A DNA stretch of 64,000 nucleotides, from positions 1 through 64,000 of the forward strand of contig JAIQDT010002037.1 in NCBI GenBank assembly GCA_021521415.1, written 5' to 3'. Position 1 is the stretch's first letter; every line of letters begins with the position of its first letter. Positions 47,112 through 58,596 of the stretch are shown here, piece after piece. Below the pieces are notes generated by a model. It worked only from the letters and a program-made list of their open reading frames with translations, was not told where the DNA came from and made no database searches. This stretch comes from Bidens hawaiensis (lineage: Eukaryota > Streptophyta > Magnoliopsida > Asterales > Asteraceae). The position numbers and the translations under genes are program-made.

Positions 47112-48037
47112 AGTGGTATAAGAGTCTATAGACCTATTCTAGGCTCGGTTGTGATATCAACGAATTCATGAAACGTATTGTTGGATTTTTCAAGGTGCTC
47201 AAATTGAAGTTTTTGGGTGTTTTGCTCGGTTGATTGTTGAAGTTTTCTGGAAACTGAAGAAAACGACGAACTAGTATTCATCGTGTTGTTAGGATTTTTA
47301 GTTGAAATTTTGACATAAGATTAGCTCAAATCCTTTCAAAAAATTCAAAGATATCAAAATCCCTGATTTATCAAAATTTTGAGTACTGGCCAAGTCAAAC
47401 TGGGTGTACAACATAGTTCTTCGAAAAATTCGGTTCTCGGAGACAAAGGATATTGGAAATTGAATTCTCGGTTCAACAAAGTGTTTTTAGCTCTGATCTG
47501 GTTTTTGGTTAAATTCAAGGTTCTCAGTGTTACTAGTTCTAGGTTAAGGGTTCTCGGCCAAATCCACTCAACTCACGGTGTTTTAGGCTCAAAGGTGGGT
47601 TTTCGGCTAAGGATGGAATCAAAGGATGACACAGCTGCACCAACATTCGCTAGGAGCTAGATTCCGTGATAGGTACCACCACTCGTGTTCCTCGTCTATT
47701 ATATGTTGATGGGTACATCGAGTGGAAGTAGAGGTTTGAAAGATACATAAAGATGAAAGACTCCAAGGGTTGGAGAAGCATTCAAAGAGGTCCAACAGTA
47801 GTGACCTATACGTTGGACGATGATGAGAGGATTGTGGCTCTCAAACCAGAAAATCTGTTCACTGATGAAGATTTTGCTCTGGTTGAAGATGATGAGAGAG
47901 CCTTTTCTACTCTCACTCTAGCATTATCCCCCGATATTGCTATTGTTCTTCAAGATGCAAAGTCGGCTAAAGAGCTATAGGCAGCCATAATATATACTTT
48001 TGAGGGAAATGAGGATTACGCAGCCACACGTGTCTTC
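47112..48037 (+). pseudogene. 5' leader and truncated gag of SIRE-like copia element
   Basis: After a long leader, gag starts with MESKDDTAAPTFAR near 47610. It continues in another frame with WRSIQRGPTVVTYTLDDD, ENLFTDEDFALVEDDERAF and LTLALSPDIAIVLQDAKSAKEL, then a TAG where Trp is expected, and AAIIYTFEGNEDYAAT. These are the usual landmarks of SIRE/Maximus gag. The frame is lost near 48037, where unrelated sequence begins. The rest of gag and pol is absent here. Confidence 0.75.
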
Positions 48038-48130
48038 TTACATGTTACATTCTCTTGTCTTTCTTCTAACCATAATGTCTTTTAAACACAAAAATTAGGA
48101 GACGCAAACAGAAATTGATTCTAGAGAGAG

Positions 48131-48302
48131 ATGGAGGCAACAACCACGACGATGGTCATGTCAGGTTAGGGTTATATCGATTTTTTGATTTGGTTGTTTT
48201 CGATTGTGATAGATTGTTTTTTCAGAGGTAAAAACATATGTATCCGGCCCTGCCTTTTGTATTTCAAGGTACAAAACTTCACTCAACCCATCATCATCGA
48301 AG
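48131..48302 (+). pseudogene. Captured gene-like fragment, two small exons
   Basis: Exon 1 (48131-48164) reads MEATTTTMVMS. A 61-base intron starts GTTAGG and ends TTTTTTCAG. Exon 2 (48226-48302) reads VKTYVSGPAFCISRYKTS, then LNPSSSK, and stops at a perfect donor, AAG|GTAAGT. Phases agree across the intron. The N-terminus is rich in Thr, Ser and Lys, as in a plastid transit peptide. I do not know the gene. No further exon follows in readable form: the next intron is broken by a hAT-like remnant. This is likely a host gene 5' end carried in by a DNA transposon. Confidence 0.45.
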
Positions 48303-48349
48303 GTAAGTTCCATTATTACTGTCAATTTTTCTGTCTTTGTAATTAGGTT

Positions 48350-48480
48350 GTAGGATGGGTGGAATAGCTCGTTTATTAAATGAACATCAATAAAAGGTCG
48401 AGCTTGATTAAGCTCCGCTTATTTCTAAATTTCAACGAGCCATCATGAGCGATTTGGCTCGTTTACAAGTATAATTTAAG
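48350..48480. mobile_element. Remnant of hAT-like MITE
   Basis: Words such as TAGCTCGTTTATTAAATGA, CGAGCTTGATTAAGCTC and GGCTCGTTTACAAG resemble the arms of the MITE at 16217. Ends are not preserved. Confidence 0.45.
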
Positions 48481-48778
48481 TTAAACTTATATGAAAATTA
48501 TAAAATATTTTGTTATTTTTTCCCCTGTTTCGTTCCCCCTGACATCCCAAATAGTTAAATACCACTTTCACCTCAAAAATTAAAAACGTATTCCAAATCA
48601 CCTGGCTCATTTCCCCTCTTCGTCCCCCTTTCCGTGTTTGCCTGCGTTAAACCGTTTTGACATTACAAAAAGCACCATAAATTAGATCAATCAGGTAATC
48701 TGTTCAGTGTTTCTGGTGTACAAGGTTAGCATTAGATCTCCTTTTGCTTTAACAACGGCCGTCCACGTGTTTTAATTT

Positions 48779-48944
48779 AAAAATGTTAATTGAATGTCAA
48801 AATCATCATATCTTACACTCGGTTGTTTTAATATATTAAGTTGTAAGGGCTGGAAGAGAAGCTTATCCAGTTGAAATGTAGGGGCAAATAAGCCAAATCA
48901 CAATTAAAGATATGATGATTTTGACCTTTAATTAACATTTTCAA
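48779..48944. repeat. Inverted repeat (about 38-bp arms)
   Basis: The arm AAAATGTTAATTGAATGTCA continuing with AAATCATCATATCTTA (48780-48817) pairs with its reverse complement at 48905-48942 with few mismatches; the loop is about 87 bases. It is a foldback or small MITE. Confidence 0.7.
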
Positions 48945-50449
48945 AATCTATAAAGAAGCGGAATTAGGACATTAATCCAGTTTGCTAACTTTATAACACT
49001 TTCGTGTGTGTTTCTTTTACTTTAGCCACATGTTAATAATATAATATCAAATAGCTGCTCTTGTAAAATAAAAGAGTATTCAGCAATTATGTGACAGGTT
49101 GCAAACCTGTAGGCAACAATTTGTAAAACTGCATTTTTGGGAATTCACTTGTGAATATAATGAAATCTACTTTTAAATAAAAGAGTAAGTACACATTATT
49201 CGAATTATATAGATTCATTGTGTGCCTTTGTGTGTTTATTTTTGACTTGATGCCTAGTTGTTCACATTTGTCCTCCATTAGACTTGAATAAATAAAAATG
49301 ATGGCTCATACAAGGAATTACCTGCTTTAACCCAAATGTTATAATGCAGAAGTAAAAGGACACAAGGACATGAATATATGATGACATGGAAGGAAAGTTG
49401 TAAGCTTGAATTGTAATGCAACATGTTTCTTTTGTTGACACTACTAGCTTTTATCATGGGTGTTAGGCTATTTTTTTTAGGTATTAGGTTAATTGGCTCT
49501 TTTTAGAAACATTAATTCCTATTTTTTATCGACAGTGTCGATGCCTCATAGCGTCATGGGTGTTTGGTCCCAAACCAGACCATAAACAGATTACAACATG
49601 GGGTTGTATAGTTTCATTTGTCATTGATATTTCACAAATTAAAAAACATAATTTTATAAACTTGAGTAGTATTATTGTGACATAGGTCATCTTACAACAT
49701 TCTTTCTCTAAGGTTATCGTTTAGCAGATCCAAACGCTAACTTAAGATCAAGGATCTGACAACAATTTTACAATAATGTCACAGACGAGCATCATGTTTT
49801 TCTGTGAGCCTCATAATTTCATCCAATTCAGTGGCTTCATTTTCTACGCTGCAGGTCTGCGCACTGAAATGTCATGCTGCTGGTCTGCACGCTGCAGGCT
49901 GCAGCTTCTCGGTCGGTGACTTGATATTTTTGCCCACAAACACGAAAACAGACCATGCATTTTTTAACATTCACCCATAGCATGATTTCAGGTATATAAA
50001 ATTGTTTTGACAATATTTTCTTAGTATTTTTTGGACAATATCTTGCAGGAGGCGCTACAAATACAAAGGTAAAAAGAGTAGATGGGGCTTGCACATGATC
50101 CGAAGGAGCTCATGGAATAATTTAAATCAAACTTTAACATTGAGAAAAAGCATTTAAAACGCGCAAAGAGATTGAAGATGAGCGTGAAACAAAAAATAAA
50201 ATCGGGGTCGATGCTATTTGAAAATACACTTATATTCGGTGACTAAAACCTGGAAGCTATGATGCGGAAGGTTATGAGTTGATTGTTTATTTTTTATTAG
50301 TTATTGCAATTGACAATATTGTTATTTGAGTTTGGACATGTATTTAGAAGTACACCATTTGACTATTAATGATATTTCATTTTATTATTGTTTTGGGGAA
50401 ATTCGGAGTGAATACCTATTAATTAACATGAATTGGCATATGTTACAAA
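48945..50449. other. Unresolved sequence left of the CACTA end
   Basis: No gene was recognised. Near 49845-49905 there is a GC-richer patch with GCTGCAGGTCTGC and GCTGCAGGCTGCAG repeats. It may be a part of the inner CACTA sequence, but I see no transposase. Confidence 0.4.
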
Positions 50450-51293
50450 GTTGCATTTGGGCATAAAAAAAAAGGTTGCTTTTGTTGTAACTGAAATTTG
50501 TAAAAAGGCTTGCATTTTTCTAATTAAAATGATAATAAAGGTTGCATTGAGGGTGTGTTTGGGATTCCTTATTTAAGGAAAAAATGTCTTTTTGTGATAA
50601 GATAAAAAGGTATTATGGGTTTTCAATAAGGGATTTCTAAAAAAAGTGTTTGGATTAATGTAAGGCAATAAATTGTTTTTTTTTTAAAAAGTGTTTGGTT
50701 TAACTTATTGATGTAAAATGACTAAATATGACATTTTTTATGGCAATGGTAGATGGTTAAAGAGCTGGGTGGAATGGTGGGATGAGAGTGTAATGGGAAG
50801 TTGTATTGATAAGGAGATAAGTTAGGAAATCCTAACTTATTGAAAACTTATATTTTAGCCTAGTAAATAAGGAGAAATGGAAAAGGACTTTTGTATTCCC
50901 AAACACTATTTTAACACAAAAACCCTTATCCTATCACAATAAGTTATAAGGAGAAGAAAATAAGGAACCCCAAGCACACCCGAGTCTGGAAAAAGGTTGC
51001 ATTTTAGTAACTAAAATATGATAAAGTTGTAATTGAGTATTGAAAAAGTTGCGTTTCAAAGTAATAAAGTTGTATTAGAATGTAAAAAGGTTGCATTTAA
51101 AAAGGTTGCACTTGGATAGTAAATGCAACATATTTAAAAAAGGTTGCGCTAGGCTTTGAAAAGGTTGCATTAGATCTAATGCAACTGCTTCTAATGCAGC
51201 CTTTGAAAAATGTTGTGTTAGGTCTAAAGTAACCTTTTTAAGGCCTAATGCAACATTTTACTGGAGTTGCGTTAGCTTCATTTTCTTGTAGTG
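50450..51293 (+). mobile_element. Right end of a CACTA element with subterminal repeats
   Basis: The end TTTTCTTGTAGTG at 51281-51293 is the reverse of CACTACAAGAAAA, the CACTA (En/Spm) terminus of plants. Before it lie about ten copies of AAGGTTGCATT or its reverse AATGCAACCTT, typical subterminal transposase-binding repeats. A matching left end was not found in the window. A MITE sits inside (50551-50981). Confidence 0.75.
50551..50981. mobile_element. MITE (431 bp) inside the CACTA end
   Basis: The left end GGGTGTGTTTGGGATTCCTTA and the reversed right end GGGTGTGCTTGGGGTTCCTTA differ at only two places. The type (hAT or PIF/Tourist) is not decided because the target duplication is not clear. 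Confidence 0.75.
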
Positions 51294-52319
51294 TTTTGAT
51301 CAAGCACTAGGGGGTTGGAGTCAAATTGGGGTGATCTGGGGAAAGCCAAATACGCTTTGAGAAGATATAGGAGGCATCACAGCTCCATGAGTGATGTCCA
51401 TCTAAGCTTTATGTCGAACTGAACCTAATTCATATCACTGATACAATGAAAATCATGCTAAGTTCGTTATACCTGCTATCAACCTGTTTCTTTATGTCAT
51501 AATAACGTTGAACATGAATCTTTGTGAAAGCACCTTAAACAATATGATTCCATGTTCAGATCTTTTCATAAAGGCGGCAGTTTTATCAAGAAAACTAAAA
51601 TTTGATCCCAAATTTTTGCTAAATTACAAGAAGACCGGGTGATTAAATTTGTTTTATTTGTTGTTTTTGGTCTTATATTACTTCATTTATTTTATTTTTA
51701 CTTATTGATAACTCTTGTCGAAACAAATTTGTTAAGAAATCGTTTTAAAATTTGTCTTCTGCTAATGAAATATGATTTCGGTTATTGTGTTATAGTTGGT
51801 TCAGCTGGTATTATCTCATTTCATGTCTTTTCAAGAAAATCATAATAATTAGAAAAATAAAAATTAAAAAATTTTATGTCTGTCTTATTTTGTTTTATTT
51901 ACTTGTTTTCAAAATATTGTGGTTGATCTTTCTATCAAAGTTGATTGTTGTTTCAAGACTGATTTCTCGCAACGGAAGCATATGAAGTATCTAAGATTCA
52001 AATTGGATGATGCTGTCAAAAAGGGGGAATGATAGATTATTGGATGCAGATGCTGAAGTTGTTGATCACTGAAGTTGCTGATTATGTTCTAGCAAAGATT
52101 CTGAAGATCTTAAAAGCATCAGTCTAAGGGCAAGATTGTTGGGTCATAAATTGGTTAGACTGATGCATATCAAAAGGCCGACATGATCAAGACTAAAGTG
52201 ACGCAAACGAAGACGAGTTGAAGAATTATATTGGTGCAATACCGAAATCTCTATGGATTTCGATTAGGCTAGTTTGAAGTGAAATAAACAAGAACGAAGC
52301 TACAAACCAATGGGGAGAT
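51294..52319 (+). other. 3'-terminal internal region of a SIRE-like copia element
   Basis: The stretch 51294-51470 is a diverged copy of 54003-54160, so both come from the same part of related elements. The open frames at 51639-51985 are AT-driven and not convincing. A purine-rich CAATGGGGAGAT (52308-52319) is the PPT. Confidence 0.6.
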
Positions 52320-52725
52320 TGTTGGGTCAATATTTGGTGGTTTGTACTTAGTTCTAGTTAATTGGTTTTGGTAGTATGTGATATATGTAAACCGAGATCC
52401 TTAAAGGATCTCGGTGGGCTTTGGGCTTTACTTGGGCTTGGTTGTTAGCTTCCCTATATATAGAGAATATGTGTATAGGGTTTAGAGTTGTTCACTAGAG
52501 GAGAGATTGAGCAGAACTAGAGAGTTGTTCATTCCTAGTAATTGTGATCAAGTATTGTAAGTGCTTAAGCACCCGACGTATTTCTTAATATACGTGTGCT
52601 TTGAAGCAATATTGTGTTATCGTCTTGTGCTAATTAGTGTTCTTGAATCACCGAGTATATGTATTCCGCACCTATACTTGCTATATTGATATCATAATTG
52701 TAGTGATCCAGATTCGCGACTTACA
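52320..52725 (+). repeat. LTR of SIRE-like copia element (406 bp)
   Basis: It starts TGTTGGGTCAAT after the PPT and ends CGCGACTTACA. A TATA-like CTATATATAGAG lies near 52454. It is followed at once by the RNase H of another copia copy, so this LTR cuts into it. Confidence 0.8.
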
Positions 52726-53040
52726 GGATGCAACATCAATTGCAGGATTACGATTTGGAATTTCTTGACACCCAATCTTTTTTGATAATGATGCTGCTAT
52801 TGCTATTGTTGAAAATCCTATTCAACATTCAAAAACCAAGCACATCGATATTAATGCTCCTTTTATTCATGACTGTTACGACCATAAATTGATTCATCTT
52901 GAGCAAGTTCACACTGATAATAATGTGGCGGACTTTTTTTACAAAACCGGTCGGAACAGGCAGATTTAATGTGCTTGTTGGGTTTCTTAAAATGCTTCGT
53001 TTCGAAGATTGAGTCTTTTTGAGGTTAAATTTGTACATAT
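52726..53040 (+). pseudogene. RNase H end of an older SIRE-like copia element
   Basis: The protein text starts directly at the LTR edge with MQHQLQDYDLEFLDTQ, then DNDAAIAIVENPIQHSKTKH, INAPFIHDCYDHKLIHLEQV, HTDNNVADFF. It is the C-terminal RNase H of copia pol. A frameshift near 52780, another near 52940 and stops end it. Confidence 0.78.
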
Positions 53041-54172
53041 TTTAAATTTTGCACAAATTTAGGGGGAGAAAATTAATAAAAAAATTCAAAAAGAGTGTGT
53101 ATGTGTGTGTGTTTCTATTAAAAAAATATTTGGTTAATACACTCTCACTTAAAATCATGTCGGCTGCTCAAGTTTGAAGAACATATACTTGTATATGTTT
53201 GGTCCTGTCATCTACTTGTAGACATATAGGATAAGCATTCACCTAATGACTGAAAGCATCTGGGGTGATTGTGATGTGTTTTGTTTTTGACTCTTTCGCT
53301 TAAAATTATGCCGGTTACTCTAAGTTTGAGGGACATGTATTTATATATGTGTTTGGTCCTGTTAACTATATTTAGACATACGAGATAGCCATTTACCTGA
53401 AAACTAAGTGTGACTGGGGCGGCTGAGTTTTAAATTGTCTTCTGTAATTCTCCGGGAAATGATATGATTATTCATTTATGAGCTTGTTAAAAGCTTTAAA
53501 TATTTTCAAATGAAAATTGATCCAACCTTTGGAAAATGATTGGAAAATTGATTCTGTGTGCCTAACGAGTGAAGTTACTAGACTTAAAAGGCTCTAGAAC
53601 AGTCATTGATTTGCATGTTAGCTTTTCATGATGCGTAAAAGTTGAAGTGATATAAACTAAATATGCTAAACCTACTATGGAGAGTCATTTTGAAGAAATG
53701 TGAATGTCTCCAGATATTTCTCTCCGAAAAATAGGCAGAAAAGCAATTACCTAGTCATACACGAGCCCGTTAGTGTCTTGATCTCCAAAAATATCATGTC
53801 TTTGTTTTGATAAAAAAAATTATAATAGTGAATTGCAAAACTTTGTTTGTTTTTTAAAGCTTAAAGGGTCAAACTAGAACTACAAGGGTGGGGCATTCAA
53901 ATAAGTCCTAAACACTCTGAATGTAAGGCATGTAAGTCCGGATGGCTTGTAAGTCCAACGTTTAACCTTAAAGCTTACGTTTTTACTCGTATAAAGAAAA
54001 TATTTTGATCAAGCACTAGGGGGTGGAGTCAAATTGGGGTGATCTGGGGAAATCCAAATACGTTTTGAGAAGAGATAGATGCATCACAGGTCCATGAGTG
54101 ATGTCCATCTAAGATTTATGCAAAATAGAACCTAACTCGTATCACTGATGCAATGAAAACAACAATTTTTCT
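53041..54172 (+). other. Downstream region of SIRE-like element with diverged tandem repeat
   Basis: Two copies of a roughly 150-base unit (core TTGAAGAACATATACTTGTA / TTGAGGGACATGTATTTATA, then TTTGGTCCTGT and TAGACATA) lie at 53141-53290 and 53297-53425. The copy of the 51294 block is at 54003-54160. No env-like ORF is readable. Confidence 0.55.
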
Positions 54173-54605
54173 GTCCGTTTCAGCACTTAACAGCTCGTTT
54201 TTACAGCAAATAACATGCTAAACAGCTCGTTTCAATGATTTTTCAGTCCATTTCAGCACCTAACAGCTCGTTTTAACAGCAAACAACATGTTAAACAGCT
54301 CGTTTCAGCAAGTTTTCAGTTCGTTTCAGCACGTAACAGCTCGTTTTTACAGCAAAGATCATGTTAACTAGCTCGTTTCAGCAAGTTTTCAGTTTGTTTC
54401 AGCACTTAACAGCTCGTTTTTACAACAAACAACATGTTAAATAGCTCGTTTCAGCATGTTTTCAGTTCGTTTCAGCACGTAACAACTCGTTCTAACAGCA
54501 AACATCATGTTAAACAGCTAGTTTCAGCGATTTTTCAGTCCGTTTCAGCACTTAACGGCACGTTTCAGCACTTAACAGCTCGTTTCAGCACTTAACAGAT
54601 CGTTT
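54173..54605. repeat. Minisatellite, 73-bp unit, five copies plus partial copies
   Basis: The unit has GTTCGTTTCAGCAC.TAACAG, then CTCGTTTTTACAGCAAACAA, then CATGTTAAACAGCTCGTTTC, then AGCAAGTTTTCA. Each unit contains the sub-word CAGCTCGTTT twice, so a shorter ancestral repeat is likely. The right edge breaks into 21-24-base subunits near 54540-54605. Confidence 0.92.
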
Positions 54606-55839
54606 CAACACTTTTTGACCAGTTTTGCAGCAATTCAGCAATAAAAAATAAGCAATTCAGCTCGTTTTTGCCCGTTTCAGCAAGTTACATAACCAATACT
54701 TCAAAACGTTTTGTGTTTTCAATCTAGAAAACAAGTATAGGCAAACATTTAGTGTTTTCAAAACAAGTATGCAAGTATGTCCGTGTTTTCAACCCAAAAC
54801 CTGGTGTCGCGTGTAACAGAGTTTTCTCAAAACCAAATGAATGCTTTTGACTCTCTAACTGTTACCTAGTACAAGTGTTTTAAGTTATGAGAGTATGTTC
54901 AACAACACATGACTCTAAGACCCACGTATGAACTCACACACAAACACAAACTTGACCCGACGAATCGTTGGTGATAATAAGTAATGTCAACAGTACCGAA
55001 AGTCCTAACATGTATCCACACATCATATCATGGCAAAGCAACCAAATATTCATCATACAACTTAACTTATGATCATTCAGTTCACGAGACAGATTCTGGC
55101 ATGTACAAACTGATTTGGTAACAAAGAAAAGATTAAGGACAAATTCTACAAAATTTACCACAGTATGACATATGAATCTGGTTTCTCAAACAATTTTTAT
55201 TATATTTTTCTCAAGCATAGAAAACTCTCAATAATTCAACCATTACAGATAGGTACTAACAGTTTAGCAGATTGTGCAACAAAAACTAATTTAATGGTTC
55301 TATCAACTCATTAAACCAAATTATGTAAGACCAATTGGGTTATCTTTTAAACTCATAGTACTAAGTTCCAGAAGTGGAACCAACCCATTTGGGTTTGTCA
55401 TTAGGGAGTTATGGTTTCCGAAAAATGGACCAAAATAAAACTTCCCATATCAGCTTTGACATATGTTTTTGTAAAATCATAACAGGTATTCAACACTCAT
55501 CAAAAAATTACAAACATTACCTTTCTGGAAACTAGACTCAGAATACTATATCCAAAAATCAAGAATCGATCAATAATAATTGTTTAACATCTAGTTACAG
55601 ACCAATCGATAAACGAGAACGAATCTGTCGGCCAACTGTTCTCAACAAAACTCAAACCCTAACATGTTTATGACATCTCTGGGGTTCTAATTAATCATGT
55701 TTAAAACCCCCGTTAGATTTGATCGCATGATGGTTGATGAAGTTTGGAGAAAGAAGCAAAGTGATGAAGAAAAGTATCGAGTTTCAACGATGTTTATGAA
55801 TTAGGCTTGTAATTGGGAGGAGGTGAAGATGATGGTCAC
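54606..55839. other. Non-coding stretch, perhaps LTR remnant
   Basis: No coding potential was found. Parts (for example 55320-55560) read like the transcribed part of a gypsy LTR on the minus strand, but no boundary could be set. Confidence 0.4.
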
Positions 55840-56537
55840 CTGAAGCATAAAGTGTGGCCACTAACTAATAATAGTCACATTTGTTGTTTTACTGTCACTA
55901 TTAGCTTTTAGCCACACATCAAATATTATAAGTGTCTAACAAACAATGTTATATGGTCACATAAACCCGTAAGTGTGGCGATATGTATTAGCTTTCAGCC
56001 ACATTATTAAGGAACTATTGTGTCCGTAGATGACATTTGGCCTCATTTTTCTAAGTGTGTCTAGTAAATGTCACATTTTTTTTGAAAGTGTGGCTAAAGG
56101 TTTCGACCAGCTGTGTACATGTATGGTTTTTTAGTCACACGACCAAACATGTGTGGCTAAAGCTTCGAACATGTGTGACTAAGGTTCAAAACAGGTGTAT
56201 TTTTGTCACATGAACCAAACATGTGTGGCTAAAGGTTCTAGCAGGTGTGTTTTTTTTGTCACACAAATAAAAGTTGTTTAGCTGAAACTATGATTGGTGA
56301 CCTTTAGCCACACATTTAATCTGAAGTGTGGCAAACTTTTGTCACGGTTTTTTTCAAAGTGTGGCGAAAAGTATCTGAGTAGGTATAGAATGGTCACATG
56401 AAGAATAACATGTGTGGCCAAAACATTCTGGAAGGTTTTCAAGCATGGTCAAAGACCTTTTTAGCCACACATTTAAGCCGAAGTGTGGCAAATCGCCCAA
56501 AACACATGTGTGGCTAAAAGGCGATATTCACGTAGTG
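55840..56537 (+). mobile_element. Right end of a second CACTA element with subterminal repeats
   Basis: The end GATATTCACGTAGTG reads CACTACGTGAATATC in reverse, a CACTA terminus. Ahead of it more than a dozen copies of TGTGGCTAAA or its reverse TTTAGCCACA occur in both orientations, as expected of a subterminal region. No left end and no transposase were found. Confidence 0.78.
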
Positions 56538-56924
56538 AACCTAAAGTAATTATATGAAAATCATATAACAATTAAAATAAATATAAAACATTATAGGAAA
56601 ACACACCAGAAAAAGATATAAACATACCTGGAAAAGATATAACAAAATCAGACATTAGAGTATAAAATATAACTTTACAGGAAAACAAATAATATAATTC
56701 TAGATTACCGGAATATATGAGATGGTGGAAGAATAAGCTGAAATAGAAAAAACAAAAGAGATTAAATGATTAGGGGGGACTTTTTCAGGTATAAATACGA
56801 TGTATGCGATGATATGTCAATTGTAGGAAAGGAAAGAGGTGATTTTACATTGAGGTGACAATGATTTAGACATCCTAGTATGATTTTAGGTGGAAATTAA
56901 GGTTTCCTTTTATTGTATTATAAG

Positions 56925-56984
<60 letters not shown>

Positions 56985-57557
56985 TTCAATATTATTTTAG
57001 GTTTTGTTGATTAAGTAATAGTTTCGGGTATTATGTAAATTTGGGCTACTATTAACATTGTACTTTTAACTAAATTTACCACTTAGTCTATCAATCCCAA
57101 CCACGTCATCTTCCTCATTTTCCCTGGAACCACGTCCTCTTCCTCGTTTCCAAGGGGGATGGTGTACGTTACTAGTTTTACCTGTATAAATTTTCTCTAT
57201 TTTTTCCCCTATTTTCCCCACTTTCATGTGTTTTCTTCTTGCAATCCGGTGGAATCTAGTGATGAATCCTCGATATCTGTTGAAGATAAGCCTCCCCAAA
57301 TTCAGGGGTTGTATTCTCAAACTTTTCCATCCGAGATTGGCTTTTCCCTGGTTTCCCCGGGGTAAAACACACCCTCACTTCGTGTCCTTTAATTTCAAAA
57401 AGTTTGTAAAAACGTCAATGAAGAAATACTGATTTAAAATGAATGATATTCATAAAGACCAACAAATTAGGCACCCATTTTCTACATAGATAATTCATAT
57501 GATTACTGCAAGTTTATGCATTAATACTGAAATGGAAAGCCATCATGCTTTGATAGA
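56538..57557. other. Non-coding stretch with (ATT)n tract
   Basis: An (ATT)20 run lies at about 56925-56984. Overlapping short frames at 57066-57432 on both strands have no recognised domain and are not called as genes. Confidence 0.5.
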
Positions 57558-57677
57558 TAGGGATTACAGCTACCAAAAATATCGGTATCGAACAACACCG
57601 GTATGATGGCTAAATTCAAGAAATACCGGTGTCAAAAACCAAAAACTTTATACTGGTATCTGTTTTGCTAATCCCTA
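57558..57677. mobile_element. Very short hAT-like MITE (120 bp)
   Basis: The ends are TAGGGATTACAGC and, reversed, TAGGGATTAGCAAA. Flanks TTGATAGA (57550-57557) and TTGATTGA (57678-57685) are an 8-bp duplication with one mismatch. The inside has ACCGGT-containing words near 57598 and 57627. Confidence 0.7.
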
Positions 57678-58596
57678 TTGATTGATATGTTTTAACAATA
57701 TTTTAAAGGGTGAGCTTAACATTTTTCTGTCAAAAACAACAACAAAAATTGTTTATATTTCTTATTTAGAAACATGTTAAATATATGAAATTTTACTGAT
57801 TTCTTTAACATTCTAAAAAATTTACCAATCAAAAGTTATTTTATTTACAGAAACTAAACGTGTTAAAATTATGTGTTGCCATGTGTATAATGTGAAAAGG
57901 CAATGAAGCCAATGGTATATTTCCCCCTCTCCTAGAAATTGAGGGTTCAAGTCTAGCTTTGAACTATGAATTAGAATAACTAAAATACATTAGATGGTGT
58001 ATGAGTTGCTATTTACAGTAATATCTTCTATGCATAACATACATACATGTAGTAAACAAGTTTCAAAAAACATATATGAACTAACTAGTTAAAATGTTAT
58101 TACGCATACATAATACAAAAATTTGTAGGTGAGGGGGAGAGTGGTGCTACCCACAAGTAACCTAAAACCCACCAATTCCACACATCCATGTCCACACCAT
58201 TTACTACTCCAAAACTACTGAAGTAATAGGTAACACTTTCTCAAGTACCCTAAACTAACTCTCTCTCTCTCTCTCTCTGTATACAACTACGTATTGATCT
58301 TGAATACGTGGGAACCTCCCCCCCCCCCACACACACACATGGCTCTTTTTCTCTCTATTTTTCGGGTTATAGTACGTACCAAAATTCTTTCTCTCTCTAA
58401 CTACCCCAAAATGAAGGTAACAATATACCCGCATGGGAGTATCATACCCGATTAACGGTACCTGTATGCGCCTCCTCACCCCTAAGAAATAAAAGTCTTA
58501 CAAATATAAATTAATAGAATAAATTAAACCATTTATGTTTATTATTTTTTTATCCTGAAACGAGGGGTGTAGGAATAGGTAAATAAAGAGAGTGTA
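57678..58596. other. Non-coding stretch with microsatellites
   Basis: It holds a (CT)n tract at 58258-58279, then a run of C followed by (CA)n at 58318-58340. Nothing coding was supported. Confidence 0.5.

Noticed and set aside
49087..49278. 63-codon minus-strand ORF
   Set aside because: AT-rich, no domain, and no support from context.
54173..54605. CRISPR-like repeat array
   Set aside because: Units are directly adjacent, diverged and 73 bp long with no spacers, in plant nuclear DNA; it is a minisatellite.
57066..57432. Overlapping ORFs of 68-84 codons on both strands
   Set aside because: No domain, no codon pattern favouring a strand, and no gene structure around them.
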